A DNA stretch of 64,000 nt from Treponema sp. (GTDB lineage Bacteria; Spirochaetota; Spirochaetia; Treponematales; Treponemataceae), in assembly GCF_017430385.1 (NCBI RefSeq), contig NZ_JAFRNB010000039.1:16880-80879 (forward strand). The letters run 5' to 3'. The translations under genes were made by a program, and so were the position numbers. Numbering within the stretch: the first letter of the stretch is position 1; each line of letters opens with the position of its first letter. Under the pieces are notes generated by a model. The model saw nothing but the letters and a program-made list of their open reading frames with translations. It searched no databases and was not told the origin of the DNA. Shown here in pieces: positions 27,262 through 36,858 of the stretch.

Positions 27262-27270
27262 TGTTATAAT
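27262..27270 (+). promoter_or_regulatory. Extended -10 promoter of the diguanylate cyclase gene
   Basis: TGTTATAAT is a perfect extended -10 element. Transcription would start near 27277, so the in-frame ATG at 27269 cannot be the start and ATG 27299 is preferred. No convincing -35 box is seen. Confidence 0.6.
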
Positions 27271-27298
27271 GGATAATATCAGAATATTTAAAGGAAAG

Positions 27299-29263
27299 AT
27301 GAAAAGCAAAAGAATCAGCCTGAAAATTGCGGCGATGGTCGGAACAGTTGAATTAATTACAATGACGGCCTTTTTTCTTATCATTAATCACAGTCTCACA
27401 AAAGTCCTTGAGAATAAAGCCATGAGCGATATGAATATCATCGCGCGAGACCGTGCTCAAATCGTCGAATCATACATAATCGGATGCTGCGATTTTCTTA
27501 CAGGTTACAGCCGTTCCCCGATAATCCGCGAAGGCTTCACCAAAAAGAACGATCCGATTGCACGCCGAAAAGTACATGAAGTCACGCTGGCTTATGCCGC
27601 CGGTCACACTGACACTGAAGGTCTTTACATAGCAGAATGGGACACATTCGTTCTGGAGCATACAAATCCGGCTTCAATAAACATCACTTTCCGAGACAAG
27701 GAAAATGCAAAGATTCTCGAAGAAACCATAAAAAGCAAAGGACAGGCATTCTGCACAGGAATTGTCCGCGCCCCAGTCTCACAAAAAATGGTAATTCCTG
27801 TTTATGCGCCAGTTTTTGATGAAGCAGGAAAAGAGCTTGGTTTTGCGGGCGGAGCTTTCTTCACTGACGCACTCGAAAAAAAACTTGCCCCACTTTCAGA
27901 TAACACTATCGGATATTCTCTGATAAACGCAAATACAAACGAATATATTTTCAATGAAGATTCACAGCTTGTAGGGCAAAAATGTACGGATCAGCATTTG
28001 CTCGACACAATTCATGGGTTCTTATCCCAGGACAAAAAGAATAAAACGCTCAGCTATCGCTCAGAGGAATCCGTAATTTCATGCTATTTCATGGCCGATA
28101 AAAACTGGGTCTTCATTGTTAAAGACTCAAACGAAAATGTTTTTGGAATCGTCCGCTCGGTCAGAACTATTCTTGCCGCAATCTGTATCCTTATCACATT
28201 GATAATGCTCTTGTTTTTCGGATTCAGCGTCGAAATTACAATGCGTCCAATCCGTGACATAAACACGCAAATCGAAAAATTCAAGGCCAGAGATTACAGC
28301 TATTCCGACATTCTCAATAAATATCTCGCTCGCGATGATGAATTCGGAACAATCGCAAATGCAGTCAAGGAACTTCATGGGGTTCTCGAAAATCAGTATC
28401 AGCTTTTCTTTGAGCTGCTTGAAGCCCAGACAGTCGGAACTCTCGTAACAAACCTTGAAGACAACAATATCATTCTTGTGAACAAAATGGCTCTCAAACT
28501 TTGGGGAATTCCTCCAGAAAAGAAAGCGACTCTTACAATGGATGATATAAAAAATCGGTTTGATGAGGAAGAAACTGAAAAGATTGCAAATGTCCGTTCT
28601 TTGTCAAAGATTTCAAATGAAGAAATTGTCTATGAAACCTCTGTAATGCACGATGACGGGAAAAAGATTCATCTTCTGAGCCATGCAAAATGCGCTCACC
28701 TTTCAAACGGCGAGCAGGTCATTATTTTCTCTTTCATTGATATTTCAGCACAGAAAAAGCTTGAAAAAAATCTTGTCGTCCTTTCCGAAACTGATTCGCT
28801 CACACAAATCTGCAACAGGCGAAGCGGTGAATACAAGGTCAAAAAAGCCGTAATCGAAGGCAAATATGGCATGTTCTGTCTTTTTGACGCAAACAAATTT
28901 AAATATGTGAACGATACATTCGGGCACACTGCAGGAGATAAAGTGCTCATTGAAATTGCAAAATGCATGAAAAAGACTTTCCGAACCACCGACATTTTAA
29001 TTCGCCTTGGCGGTGATGAATTCGTAGTGTTTGCCCCGGAAATCAAAAATCAATCAACAGGAAAATTAATTCTTGAACGATTCATGAAAAATATCGAAAA
29101 AATCGACATCCCGGAACTTCATGAACATAAAATCTCAATAAGCCTCGGTGCGGTCATAATCGACAACAACGAGACTTTTGAGCAAATGTACACAAAAGCC
29201 GACTCGCTCATGTACGACTGCAAAAAGCAAGGCGGCAATGCATTCAAATTTTATAACGCGTAA
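27299..29263 (+). CDS. Diguanylate cyclase with Cache, HAMP, PAS and GGDEF domains
   Basis: A 654-residue membrane sensor making cyclic di-GMP. TM1 (about residues 8-32) and TM2 (about 288-312) flank an extracytoplasmic double-Cache-like ligand domain with VIPVYAPVFDEAGKELGFAG. A HAMP-like linker, a PAS domain (ETSVMHDDGKKIHLLSHAKC) and the C-terminal cyclase follow. The active site is intact: LGGDEFVVF (GGDEF at 571-575), and the inhibitory I-site RTTD lies five residues before it (562-565). AAGGA stands close to ATG 27299. Its stop abuts the convergent hslU stop with no gap. Confidence 0.9.
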   Translation: MKSKRISLKIAAMVGTVELITMTAFFLIINHSLTKVLENKAMSDMNIIARDRAQIVESYIIGCCDFLTGYSRSPIIREGFTKKNDPIARRKVHEVTLAYAAGHTDTEGLYIAEWDTFVLEHTNPASINITFRDKENAKILEETIKSKGQAFCTGIVRAPVSQKMVIPVYAPVFDEAGKELGFAGGAFFTDALEKKLAPLSDNTIGYSLINANTNEYIFNEDSQLVGQKCTDQHLLDTIHGFLSQDKKNKTLSYRSEESVISCYFMADKNWVFIVKDSNENVFGIVRSVRTILAAICILITLIMLLFFGFSVEITMRPIRDINTQIEKFKARDYSYSDILNKYLARDDEFGTIANAVKELHGVLENQYQLFFELLEAQTVGTLVTNLEDNNIILVNKMALKLWGIPPEKKATLTMDDIKNRFDEEETEKIANVRSLSKISNEEIVYETSVMHDDGKKIHLLSHAKCAHLSNGEQVIIFSFIDISAQKKLEKNLVVLSETDSLTQICNRRSGEYKVKKAVIEGKYGMFCLFDANKFKYVNDTFGHTAGDKVLIEIAKCMKKTFRTTDILIRLGGDEFVVFAPEIKNQSTGKLILERFMKNIEKIDIPELHEHKISISLGAVIIDNNETFEQMYTKADSLMYDCKKQGGNAFKFYNA

Positions 29264-30736
29264 CTACAAAATGTAGCGGCTCAAATCCTGATCTTTTACG
29301 ACGCCGGTGAGTTTTTCATCGACATATTTTGCATCGACATTCACGGTCTCGCCCTCGTGCTCATCGGCATCAAAACTGATTTCTTCGAGAACCTTTTCCA
29401 TGATTGTGTGAAGTCGCCTAGCCCCGATATTTTCGCTTCGGGCATTAAGTTCCTCGGCAATCTCGCTCATGCGGTCAATCGCATCTTCCGTGAATACGAT
29501 ATTGACGCCCTCGGTTGCAAGAAGAGCCGTGTACTGCTTGGTGAGAGCGTTTTTTGGCTCGGTGAGGATTCGCTTGAAGTCAGCCTTTGAAAGAGACTCA
29601 AGCTCGACACGAAGCGGGAATCGTCCCTGAAGCTCAGGAATCAAGTCACTGGGAGCTGCAAGACTGAATGCACCTGCCGCAACGAAAAGAATATGTGTTG
29701 TATCGACAACACCGAATTTTGTGTTGACCTTTGAGCCTTCAACAATCGGAAGAATATCGCGCTGAACACCTTCGCGGCTTACATTTGAGCCGTGGCCCTC
29801 GCCGTTCTTTGTGGCGATTTTATCAATCTCATCAATGAAGATGATTCCGCTCTGCTCTACCCGCTCTTTTGCCTTGTCAGCAACTTTGTCGGCATCAATC
29901 ATTGAGTCCAAAACTTCTTCGGTAAGGATTTTTCGAGCTTCGCGGACAGTAACAGTCTTCTGCTTGTGATTTCGGCCAGAAAGCATGTTCTGGATTTCCA
30001 TCATGCCGCTCTGAATGTCGTCCATTGAGCCGCCCGCAATGATTTCCATGCTCGGCATAGAACGCTGTCGTTTGACAGTGACTTCAACTTCACGGTCTTC
30101 AAGCTTTCCCTCACGGAGCATAGTTCGGAATTTCTCGCGGGTTGAGTTATCGACAGGCTTTTCAGCAGCCTTTTTTTCGTCCTCAGCCTGCTGTGCGGCA
30201 AGGCGCGCGTTCTGCTCTTCCATGAATTTCTGTGCTTCTTCGGGACTACCAGAGAAAGGAATAATCTCGAACGGAGAAGCAGATTTATCTTCGGCCTTTT
30301 CTTCTTTTTTGCCGGTTCCAGGAAGGAGAAGGTCAAGCAATCTTTCCTCAACTTTTGGACCGCAAGCCTCTCGCATAGAATCCTCGACTTCTTTTTTGAC
30401 ATTATTGAAACCGACAGCCATCAAATCGCGAACCATTGACTCTACATCGCGGCCAACATATCCGACCTCAGTGTATTTTGTGGCCTCAACCTTGATAAAA
30501 GGAGCGTTCACGAGCTTGGCAAGGCGGCGGGCAATTTCTGTCTTACCAACGCCAGTCGGTCCTATCATAAGGATATTTTTGGGTGCAACTTCATCACGAA
30601 TATCTTCTGACAAATGAATTCGGCGGATTCGGTTACGGAGTGCAACGGCAACGGCCCTTTTGGCCTTGTCCTGTCCGATGATGTAAGAATCAAGTTTTTC
30701 AACAATCTGTTTCGGTGTAAGTCCTTCTATAGACAT
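29264..30736 (-). CDS. hslU: ATP-dependent protease ATPase subunit HslU
   Basis: AAA+ unfoldase (ClpY) that feeds proteins to HslV. It has 490 residues: N-domain [18 protein letters not shown], Walker [17 protein letters not shown], pore motif [11 protein letters not shown], an inserted I-domain (about 135-240), Walker [13 protein letters not shown], sensor [12 protein letters not shown] and the C-terminal tail SRYIL that docks into HslV. AAGGA precedes ATG 30736. It lies downstream of hslV, separated by 139 bp holding an inverted repeat, instead of the usual tight spacing. Confidence 0.97.
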   Translation of the reverse strand: MSIEGLTPKQIVEKLDSYIIGQDKAKRAVAVALRNRIRRIHLSEDIRDEVAPKNILMIGPTGVGKTEIARRLAKLVNAPFIKVEATKYTEVGYVGRDVESMVRDLMAVGFNNVKKEVEDSMREACGPKVEERLLDLLLPGTGKKEEKAEDKSASPFEIIPFSGSPEEAQKFMEEQNARLAAQQAEDEKKAAEKPVDNSTREKFRTMLREGKLEDREVEVTVKRQRSMPSMEIIAGGSMDDIQSGMMEIQNMLSGRNHKQKTVTVREARKILTEEVLDSMIDADKVADKAKERVEQSGIIFIDEIDKIATKNGEGHGSNVSREGVQRDILPIVEGSKVNTKFGVVDTTHILFVAAGAFSLAAPSDLIPELQGRFPLRVELESLSKADFKRILTEPKNALTKQYTALLATEGVNIVFTEDAIDRMSEIAEELNARSENIGARRLHTIMEKVLEEISFDADEHEGETVNVDAKYVDEKLTGVVKDQDLSRYIL

Positions 30737-30753
30737 GGTATTTTCCTTATTTT

Positions 30754-30873
30754 AACCACAGATTACACAGATTTCACCGATTAACTATTTTTTACAAGAA
30801 AGCACTTCGTAAAAAACGAAATATTTTCATTCAAGATAAATATAATCTGTGTCAATCCGTGACATCTGTGGTT
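30754..30873. repeat. Intergenic inverted repeat, CCACAGATTACACAGATT family
   Basis: AACCACAGAT (30754-30763) pairs with ATCTGTGGTT (30864-30873); inner ACACAGATT and AATCTGTGT also pair. The element occupies almost the entire hslV-hslU gap. Confidence 0.65.
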
Positions 30874-30875
30874 TA

Positions 30876-31415
30876 TTAGAGTTCTTCTACGGTTATATTA
30901 TTGTTTGTGTAAATACAAATATTACCGGCGATTTTAAGACTTCGCTCTGCGATTTCGCGCGCACTCAAATCGCTTGAATCAAGATATGCGAGAGCCGCTG
31001 AATATGCGTAGTTTCCGCCCGAACCGATTGCAAGAACATCGTTCTCAGGCTCGATTACATTTCCGTCTCCGCTGATTAAAAGAATCTTTGAAGAATCGGC
31101 GACAATCAGCATGGCCTCAAGCTTCTGGTACATTTTGTTCGTGCGCCACATTTTTGCAAGCTCTACTGCGCTCCGGGTCAAGTCACCGTTGAATTCCTTG
31201 ATTTTTTCTTCGAATTTATCAAGCAATGTAAAGGCATCGGCAACGCTTCCCGCAAATCCTGTGAGAATCTTGCCGTTGTAAATTTTTCGTACTTTTCGGG
31301 CATTTCCTTTGCAGACGGTGTTTCCTAATGTTACCTGACCGTCACCTGCCATAGCAACCTTACCGTTTCGTTTGACAGCAATAACGGTAGTGCTCCTGAT
31401 TTCAATCTTTTCCAT
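30876..31415 (-). CDS. hslV: ATP-dependent protease subunit HslV
   Basis: Threonine protease (ClpQ) of 179 residues that degrades substrates unfolded by HslU. The catalytic region is [20 protein letters not shown] followed by [20 protein letters not shown]; the C-terminus is [18 protein letters not shown] chose ATG 31415 ([11 protein letters not shown]); a longer frame upstream runs through a palindrome. The catalytic Thr follows an eight-residue leader rather than the initiator Met, so autoprocessing would be needed. Confidence 0.95.
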   Translation of the reverse strand: MEKIEIRSTTVIAVKRNGKVAMAGDGQVTLGNTVCKGNARKVRKIYNGKILTGFAGSVADAFTLLDKFEEKIKEFNGDLTRSAVELAKMWRTNKMYQKLEAMLIVADSSKILLISGDGNVIEPENDVLAIGSGGNYAYSAALAYLDSSDLSAREIAERSLKIAGNICIYTNNNITVEEL

Positions 31416-31493
31416 GATATAAAGATAAAGAAAATAAAGAAAGTCGGCAAGTAAATAATTAGAAATTAGCAATGAGAAATGTTCAATTGGTCG

Positions 31494-31537
31494 AATGCCG
31501 AGTTTTATATTTGCTGAACGGTGCAAAACTCGGCATT
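31494..31537. repeat. Perfect 13-bp palindrome
   Basis: AATGCCGAGTTTT (31494-31506) and AAAACTCGGCATT (31525-31537) are exact complements with an 18-nt loop. It lies between the chemotaxis receptor stop and hslV, and may end the former's transcript. Confidence 0.6.
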
Positions 31538-31567
31538 TGATCTAATTAGTAATTGCAAAAAGTCTCG

Positions 31568-33661
31568 CTAAACCCGGAACAAATCGATTTCGTTTCCGAT
31601 TTTTGAGATTGAATCGTTCATTACGCCGGAGATTTCAGAGAGAGCCGCACCAGTCTCATTGATTTTCCTTGCACCGATGCCCATTTCACCTACGCTGTCC
31701 TTAATTTTTAGAGTTGCGTTCTGGAGCTTTTGGACTTCTTGGAGAATCTGCTTGTTTCCCTCTGACATCTCAGCGGAAGCCGTGCGAACTTCGGAAGTGC
31801 TGTCGTTCATCGCATGAAGGGCATCGCCAATCTGCTGACTTCCGGCCTGCTGCTCCTGCATTGCGGCACGAATCTGTCGCACAAGCTGATCAGTGTCCTT
31901 GATTTTGTCGGCCACGGACTGGAACGCTGAGCTTGAGTCAACCGAAGCAGAAACGACATCAGAAATTGAAGCACGGATTTTTCCAAGCTGAATACCGATT
32001 GTCTTTGACTGCTCGCTTGAATTCTCGGAGAGTTTTCGGATTTCATCGGCGACAACAGAGAATCCTTTGCCCGCCTCGCCCGCATGAGCCGCCTCGATTG
32101 CCGCATTCATAGCAAGGAGGTTCGTCTGCTCAGCGATTGCCGAAATGACGGTGTTAGCGTCCTGAAGCATCTCGCTCTGTGTCTTAATCTGCTCGATTTT
32201 ATTGTTTACATCCTCTTGCTTTGCGGAACCTGTCTGTGCGTTGACTTCAAGTTCCTCAAATGAGCCGGCCATTTTCTCGACAGTCTGATTTACGCTCGAA
32301 ATGTTTCCAATCATTTCTTCAACGGCTGCGGAAGCCTGTGAGACCTGAGAAACCTGATTCTCAATCATGCGCTCCAAAGAAGCAATGTTTGAAGCAATCT
32401 CATTGATTGCACCGGCAGTCTCGTCAACGCTGCCTGACTGATTCATAATCTGCTTGTTTACGCCCTCGATATTAGCAAGAATCTCCGTGATTGAAGCCGC
32501 CGTGTCCTGACTGACCGCGCTCATATTAGAGCCTGCATCCTGAAGATTTGATTTTGAATTCTTTACCTGAGAAATGATTGAATGGAGTTTTTCGATGAAC
32601 ACATTGAAGCCGGAGACGACATCACCGACCTCATCTTTTGAATTTACTTCAAGCCTTTGTGTTAAGTCAGCATTGCCAGTTGAAATTTCAGTAATCGCGC
32701 TCTTAAGACGACGAAGAGGCCTGATTGAAAGCCTGATTACAAACGCGACGACAGAAAGTGAAATAACAGTAAGAACGATGAATGCAATGACAATCAGAGT
32801 CATCAAAGAATCAAGTCGCTCCTGAAAATCTGAGAAAGGAACAGAACAGGCCGCAATCCAGTTTGTATCGGGAATACGCTCAAAAACCGACATCCATTTT
32901 TTGCCATTGTCTACATAAATATCACTTCCAGTCTCGCCGGAAAGCATAAGAGTGAGGTGAGTTCCAAGAGAAGTGCCCTGATTCTGAACTTCAATCGCTC
33001 CGACATCCTCGACACCGACCTTCCAATGGTCCTCATTCGCCAAAGTGATTTTTGTGGCCGCACTGATTACATAAGGTTTACGGTCTTTTGACATTGGATG
33101 AGCCATACACAGATTGCTCAGCTTGAATCCGTCAACGACACAGTACAAAACATTGATTACCCGGCCGGAAGAATCCTTTACAGGATAAGAGTATGTCATA
33201 GTGACCGCGCCAGTTTTTTCATCTACGGAAGGATCTGTAATCACAAGGCTGCCGCTTTTTGCTCCGGTAAAATATGCCTCGCTCGCCGCAGAAAAACTTG
33301 CCCCGGAAGATTTGTCCAAGCCCCGCCCGCTCATGTCAAGGACAGAAACATCGATGTAATCTTTGTCCAAAGAAGTGACCGCACGCGCAATCTCGACTTT
33401 CTCTGAAAGGCTCACATCAGGATTTCTCATGCGTGAATCAGCCGCAAGTGCCTGAAGCATACGGACATCGCGCTCATTGTTAAGCCGCATTTCTTTTGCC
33501 ACGGCATTGACGGAATGAAGCAAATCCTCGTACATCATCTGCTGCAGGGACTTTGAAGAATTAAGACTGACGACAATCCCGATTATAAGATTGGAGATGA
33601 CTGTGCCAATCAATACTGTAAGAATAATTTTAAAACTCAAGCTCTTTCGTGGACTTTTCAC
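31568..33661 (-). CDS. Methyl-accepting chemotaxis protein
   Basis: A 697-residue transmembrane chemoreceptor. TM1 (about residues 10-32), an extracytoplasmic dCache-like sensor (VSVLDMSGRGLDKSSGASFS, VTMTYSYPVKDSSGRVINVL), TM2 (about 280-305), HAMP (SIRPLRRLKSAITEISTGNA) and the cytoplasmic signalling coiled coil with the hairpin tip ISAIAEQTNLLAMNAAIEAA and AGKGFSVVADEIRKLSENS. I chose GTG 33661 because AAGGAGG lies 5 nt upstream. It diverges from the SUMF1 lipoprotein genes. Ligand unknown. Confidence 0.93.
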   Translation of the reverse strand: MKSPRKSLSFKIILTVLIGTVISNLIIGIVVSLNSSKSLQQMMYEDLLHSVNAVAKEMRLNNERDVRMLQALAADSRMRNPDVSLSEKVEIARAVTSLDKDYIDVSVLDMSGRGLDKSSGASFSAASEAYFTGAKSGSLVITDPSVDEKTGAVTMTYSYPVKDSSGRVINVLYCVVDGFKLSNLCMAHPMSKDRKPYVISAATKITLANEDHWKVGVEDVGAIEVQNQGTSLGTHLTLMLSGETGSDIYVDNGKKWMSVFERIPDTNWIAACSVPFSDFQERLDSLMTLIVIAFIVLTVISLSVVAFVIRLSIRPLRRLKSAITEISTGNADLTQRLEVNSKDEVGDVVSGFNVFIEKLHSIISQVKNSKSNLQDAGSNMSAVSQDTAASITEILANIEGVNKQIMNQSGSVDETAGAINEIASNIASLERMIENQVSQVSQASAAVEEMIGNISSVNQTVEKMAGSFEELEVNAQTGSAKQEDVNNKIEQIKTQSEMLQDANTVISAIAEQTNLLAMNAAIEAAHAGEAGKGFSVVADEIRKLSENSSEQSKTIGIQLGKIRASISDVVSASVDSSSAFQSVADKIKDTDQLVRQIRAAMQEQQAGSQQIGDALHAMNDSTSEVRTASAEMSEGNKQILQEVQKLQNATLKIKDSVGEMGIGARKINETGAALSEISGVMNDSISKIGNEIDLFRV

Positions 33662-33679
33662 AGAAGCCTCCTTCAGAAC

Positions 33680-33688
33680 ATTATAACA
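33680..33688 (-). promoter_or_regulatory. Extended -10 promoter of the chemoreceptor gene
   Basis: On the - strand TGTTATAAT forms a perfect extended -10. The start site would fall at about 33673, the first base of AAGGAGG, so the leader would be only about 12 nt. Confidence 0.55.
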
Positions 33689-33755
33689 CAACTTTTAAAT
33701 AATATTAAGATTTTTTTCAAAATTTCATTTTATAGAACCATTTGACAAATATGTG

Positions 33756-33768
33756 TATAATGTCATTA
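33756..33768 (+). promoter_or_regulatory. -10 box placed for a leaderless lipoprotein mRNA
   Basis: TATAAT at 33756-33761 is followed 6 nt later by the ATG at 33768, which has no Shine-Dalgarno sequence. Transcription would start at or next to the start codon. Confidence 0.45.
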
Positions 33769-36700
33769 TGAAGAGACTAAACAGATTTTTTATAACGCTC
33801 ACACTTCTTGTTTGCGCAACTTTTATTTCCTGCAAAGAAGCAAAATTAATAAATAACATTCAGTTCGTAGAAGTAAATATTCCAGGGGAAAGCGGCGAAC
33901 CGACAGGCCAAACTCTTTTTGTGTCACGCACGGAAATCACTCAGGCCCAGTTCGCAGAGATGATGAAAGAAAATCCGTCGGAAGTCGTAGACGATCAGCT
34001 TCCTGTAACAAATCTTACTTACAACGATGCCTTCCGATACTGCAACAAGCTGAACAAATTCTTCGGATTCCAGGAAACTTACAAAATCAATGAAAAAGCA
34101 ACCGAAGAAACAAGCATCCTTTATATAGAAGAAATTAAAGATGCAGTTGGATTCAGGCTGCTCCATTATAAAGAAGCAGAAAATCTCCTAAAGAAATACA
34201 TCACCGTTGACAACACACACGGATATACTTCATTCAGAAACACAGGAAAAGGCTGGCACGGAAACCGTCTCCACAAAGTCGCGCATTTTGTTCCAGATTC
34301 CATGGGACTTTTTGACTTCACAGGCAACGCGAAGGAATATGTTTATTTTACGGATGAAGATTTTGGAAACACCACCAGTGCGGAGGAAAAGCAAAACAGA
34401 ACCATTGACATCGACTATGGAATCATGACTTATCAGGTTTTAAAGGAATATGCCGGCGATGACTTTATAGAAAAGTACAAAGACTACATAGTATCGAATT
34501 CGTCTGCCACGGGTTTCAGAATCTGCTGTCCAACAACAATCGACAAATCAAAGCTCGACATTCTTTTCGCAAAGGATGTTGAAAAAGACCGGGAAGAATG
34601 GCTCAAGTCAAATTTTGAAAAACTCCGCCAGCAGCTAGAATTCGTTCCATGCGAGGAATATTCATACCAGACAATCGGCGAAAAATCAGACGGCAGCAAA
34701 ACAAAAATCAACATCTTCGTATCTGCCCTGAACGCCGGAAAAACAGAGATTTCCAAGGAACTTTACGATTTTGTCATGAATAATCAGCTTTATGACGGAA
34801 TAGAATCACCGGATTTTCTGCACAGCAACAGGGATTATTACTATTTCATCACAAAGGTTTTCAAGGAAGAAGATTACATCAACGAAACCGAGCCAAAAAC
34901 AAACATAGATTTCCTAAATTCAATAGAATTCTGCAACAGGCTCAGTAAGCTCTGCGGACTTACGCCTTGCTACAACCAGCTCAAAAAAAACATGACCAAT
35001 TCAACCCATCCTTACGACTATTCATATTCTTACAATCCGGCTGCAAACGGCTACAGGCTCCCGACAAAATCCGAGCTGCTTTCATTCGAGGCTCAGTACA
35101 ATCCAAAAGATGAAGTCAACTTTGACCCGACCCACTGGAACTGGACTTATGATTCTTTCACGGAGCAGCTTTACACGAGGGACATGTACAATCCAGTAAA
35201 CGAATTTCCGTCAGCCGACAAAGTTATCATCAGATATGCAGGTAAGAACCGAAAGCCTATTCAGAATTTGATGAATCATTATGAAGTAAATGCGAAGCGC
35301 GAGCAAAAATCACCGAATTTCTGTCTTCGCTTGTTCCAGACGGCAAAAACAGAGCAAATCGCAGAATACAATAAAAAGCAGGAAGAACTCGTAGCGGCAA
35401 AAATCAACGAGGAATTTGATTCCCTTATCACGATGAAAAAACAGGAAGGCGGGCTTAAGACATTCCAAACAAGAGGACGAGAGGGAAATATTTTCCCGGA
35501 CGCAGAAATCGCAGACTTTGAGTATTCGGATAAGCAATTCACAAATTATCTTTACAAAACCCTGACAGGAAAAATCCCGGAAACGGAATCACATCGAAAT
35601 GACATAGACGCATCTTGTCCTTATGATGAAATTGTTGAAATCTGCAACAAGTTGAGCGAGATTCGGGGCTTTGAAAAATGCTACTATCAGAAAGAAAACG
35701 AATGGAAATGTGATTACACGAAGAACGGTTTCAGGCTTCCGACCATAGCAGAATTCTCATCACTTTTGGTCTCTTCTGCTTTGAAAACAGACAGCATCTG
35801 CAACGATTATTATATCACCGGAGAGATTCCTGTATGGGAAACTTCATTTCCTCATGGCGATTTCAATCTTCTTGATGAAGAAAAAAATCATGCCAGCGTA
35901 TCAGCCAGCAGATGGAGTGCCTGGTTAACTAATTTCAACTTGGGCTCATTCCACCTTTGCAGGACTTTGGATTCAGAAAAAATAAAGGAACTTCTTGCAA
36001 AAAACAAGGAAGAAAAGAAACTTCTGGCTCAAAAGCTTGATGAAATTCTCGAAATGATAGAAATCCCCGGCGGAAAATACACGATGACTTACAAAGATTC
36101 AGACTCCGAAAAGGCTGTGACAAAAAGCGAAAACATAAAGGCTCTTTCGATGATGAGCACAAAATTCTCGCACGGACTTTACGGAAAACTCATTTGGAAC
36201 GATCATGAAAATGAATCAAAGATTTACGTGGAAAATTTTCTTGCGGCCCTTGTTATATGCAACAAACTGAGCATTCAGGCACATCTTAAGCCGGTCTATA
36301 AAATAAACGGCAAGACAATTCTTGATGAAGGTGAAATCAACCAGATAAATCAGGATTTCAGCATTGAATTCACAGGGGAGCCGGACAAATCCGTAAAATT
36401 CAAGAACATAATCTTGTGCGACCAAAAGGCGGACGGCTACAGGATTCCGAAAGAAATCGAATGGGAATATGCGGGAACTCTCGGAGAAGATTCGGAAAAA
36501 GAAATAACACTTCTCAACGGAACTATTTATGATTTAAAAAAAGATCCGGCCACTTCCACAGGACTATACCTGATGAACACGACAACAGCAGAATGGTGCT
36601 TTGACGAAGGAAAAAATATGAGCTATATATACGACAAGCCCTTCTACACTTACGATTATCCAGAAAAAAAAGGCGAGACCTACCAGACCCGTATAGTCCG

Positions 36701-36833
36701 CTCCCACTGCGGAAAAGACGATATTGAATATTCGGAACGCACAGTCTGGAACACATACAAATACACTGAGCCAAAGCGGCGCCAAAGCCCACTTTCCTCA
36801 AAAAACTCATTCAGGGTGATGAAGTATAAATAA
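33768..36833 (+). CDS. Large lipoprotein with four tandem SUMF1 (FGE-sulfatase)-like domains
   Basis: A 1021-residue predicted lipoprotein with signal peptide MKRLNRFFITLTLLVCATFI and lipid Cys22. Four repeated SUMF1/C-type-lectin-fold units are marked by FRYCNKLNKFFGF, FCNRLSKLCGLTPCYNQ, ICNKLSEIRGFEKCYYQ and ICNKLSIQAHLKPVYK, each followed by a GYRLPTKSE-like motif; units end in GFR/FRL-type motifs. The copper-binding cysteine pair of true formylglycine-generating enzymes is not apparent, so these look like binding domains, not enzymes. It pairs with a paralogue 25 bp downstream. Surface or periplasmic role unknown. Confidence 0.85.
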   Translation: MKRLNRFFITLTLLVCATFISCKEAKLINNIQFVEVNIPGESGEPTGQTLFVSRTEITQAQFAEMMKENPSEVVDDQLPVTNLTYNDAFRYCNKLNKFFGFQETYKINEKATEETSILYIEEIKDAVGFRLLHYKEAENLLKKYITVDNTHGYTSFRNTGKGWHGNRLHKVAHFVPDSMGLFDFTGNAKEYVYFTDEDFGNTTSAEEKQNRTIDIDYGIMTYQVLKEYAGDDFIEKYKDYIVSNSSATGFRICCPTTIDKSKLDILFAKDVEKDREEWLKSNFEKLRQQLEFVPCEEYSYQTIGEKSDGSKTKINIFVSALNAGKTEISKELYDFVMNNQLYDGIESPDFLHSNRDYYYFITKVFKEEDYINETEPKTNIDFLNSIEFCNRLSKLCGLTPCYNQLKKNMTNSTHPYDYSYSYNPAANGYRLPTKSELLSFEAQYNPKDEVNFDPTHWNWTYDSFTEQLYTRDMYNPVNEFPSADKVIIRYAGKNRKPIQNLMNHYEVNAKREQKSPNFCLRLFQTAKTEQIAEYNKKQEELVAAKINEEFDSLITMKKQEGGLKTFQTRGREGNIFPDAEIADFEYSDKQFTNYLYKTLTGKIPETESHRNDIDASCPYDEIVEICNKLSEIRGFEKCYYQKENEWKCDYTKNGFRLPTIAEFSSLLVSSALKTDSICNDYYITGEIPVWETSFPHGDFNLLDEEKNHASVSASRWSAWLTNFNLGSFHLCRTLDSEKIKELLAKNKEEKKLLAQKLDEILEMIEIPGGKYTMTYKDSDSEKAVTKSENIKALSMMSTKFSHGLYGKLIWNDHENESKIYVENFLAALVICNKLSIQAHLKPVYKINGKTILDEGEINQINQDFSIEFTGEPDKSVKFKNIILCDQKADGYRIPKEIEWEYAGTLGEDSEKEITLLNGTIYDLKKDPATSTGLYLMNTTTAEWCFDEGKNMSYIYDKPFYTYDYPEKKGETYQTRIVRSHCGKDDIEYSERTVWNTYKYTEPKRRQSPLSSKNSFRVMKYK

Positions 36834-36858
36834 AGAATCTTAAAAAAGGGAATAAATT

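Noticed and set aside
30015..30617. + strand Ser/Arg-rich open frame opposite hslU
   Set aside because: Antisense to a fully conserved HslU; the biased composition is typical of a shadow frame.
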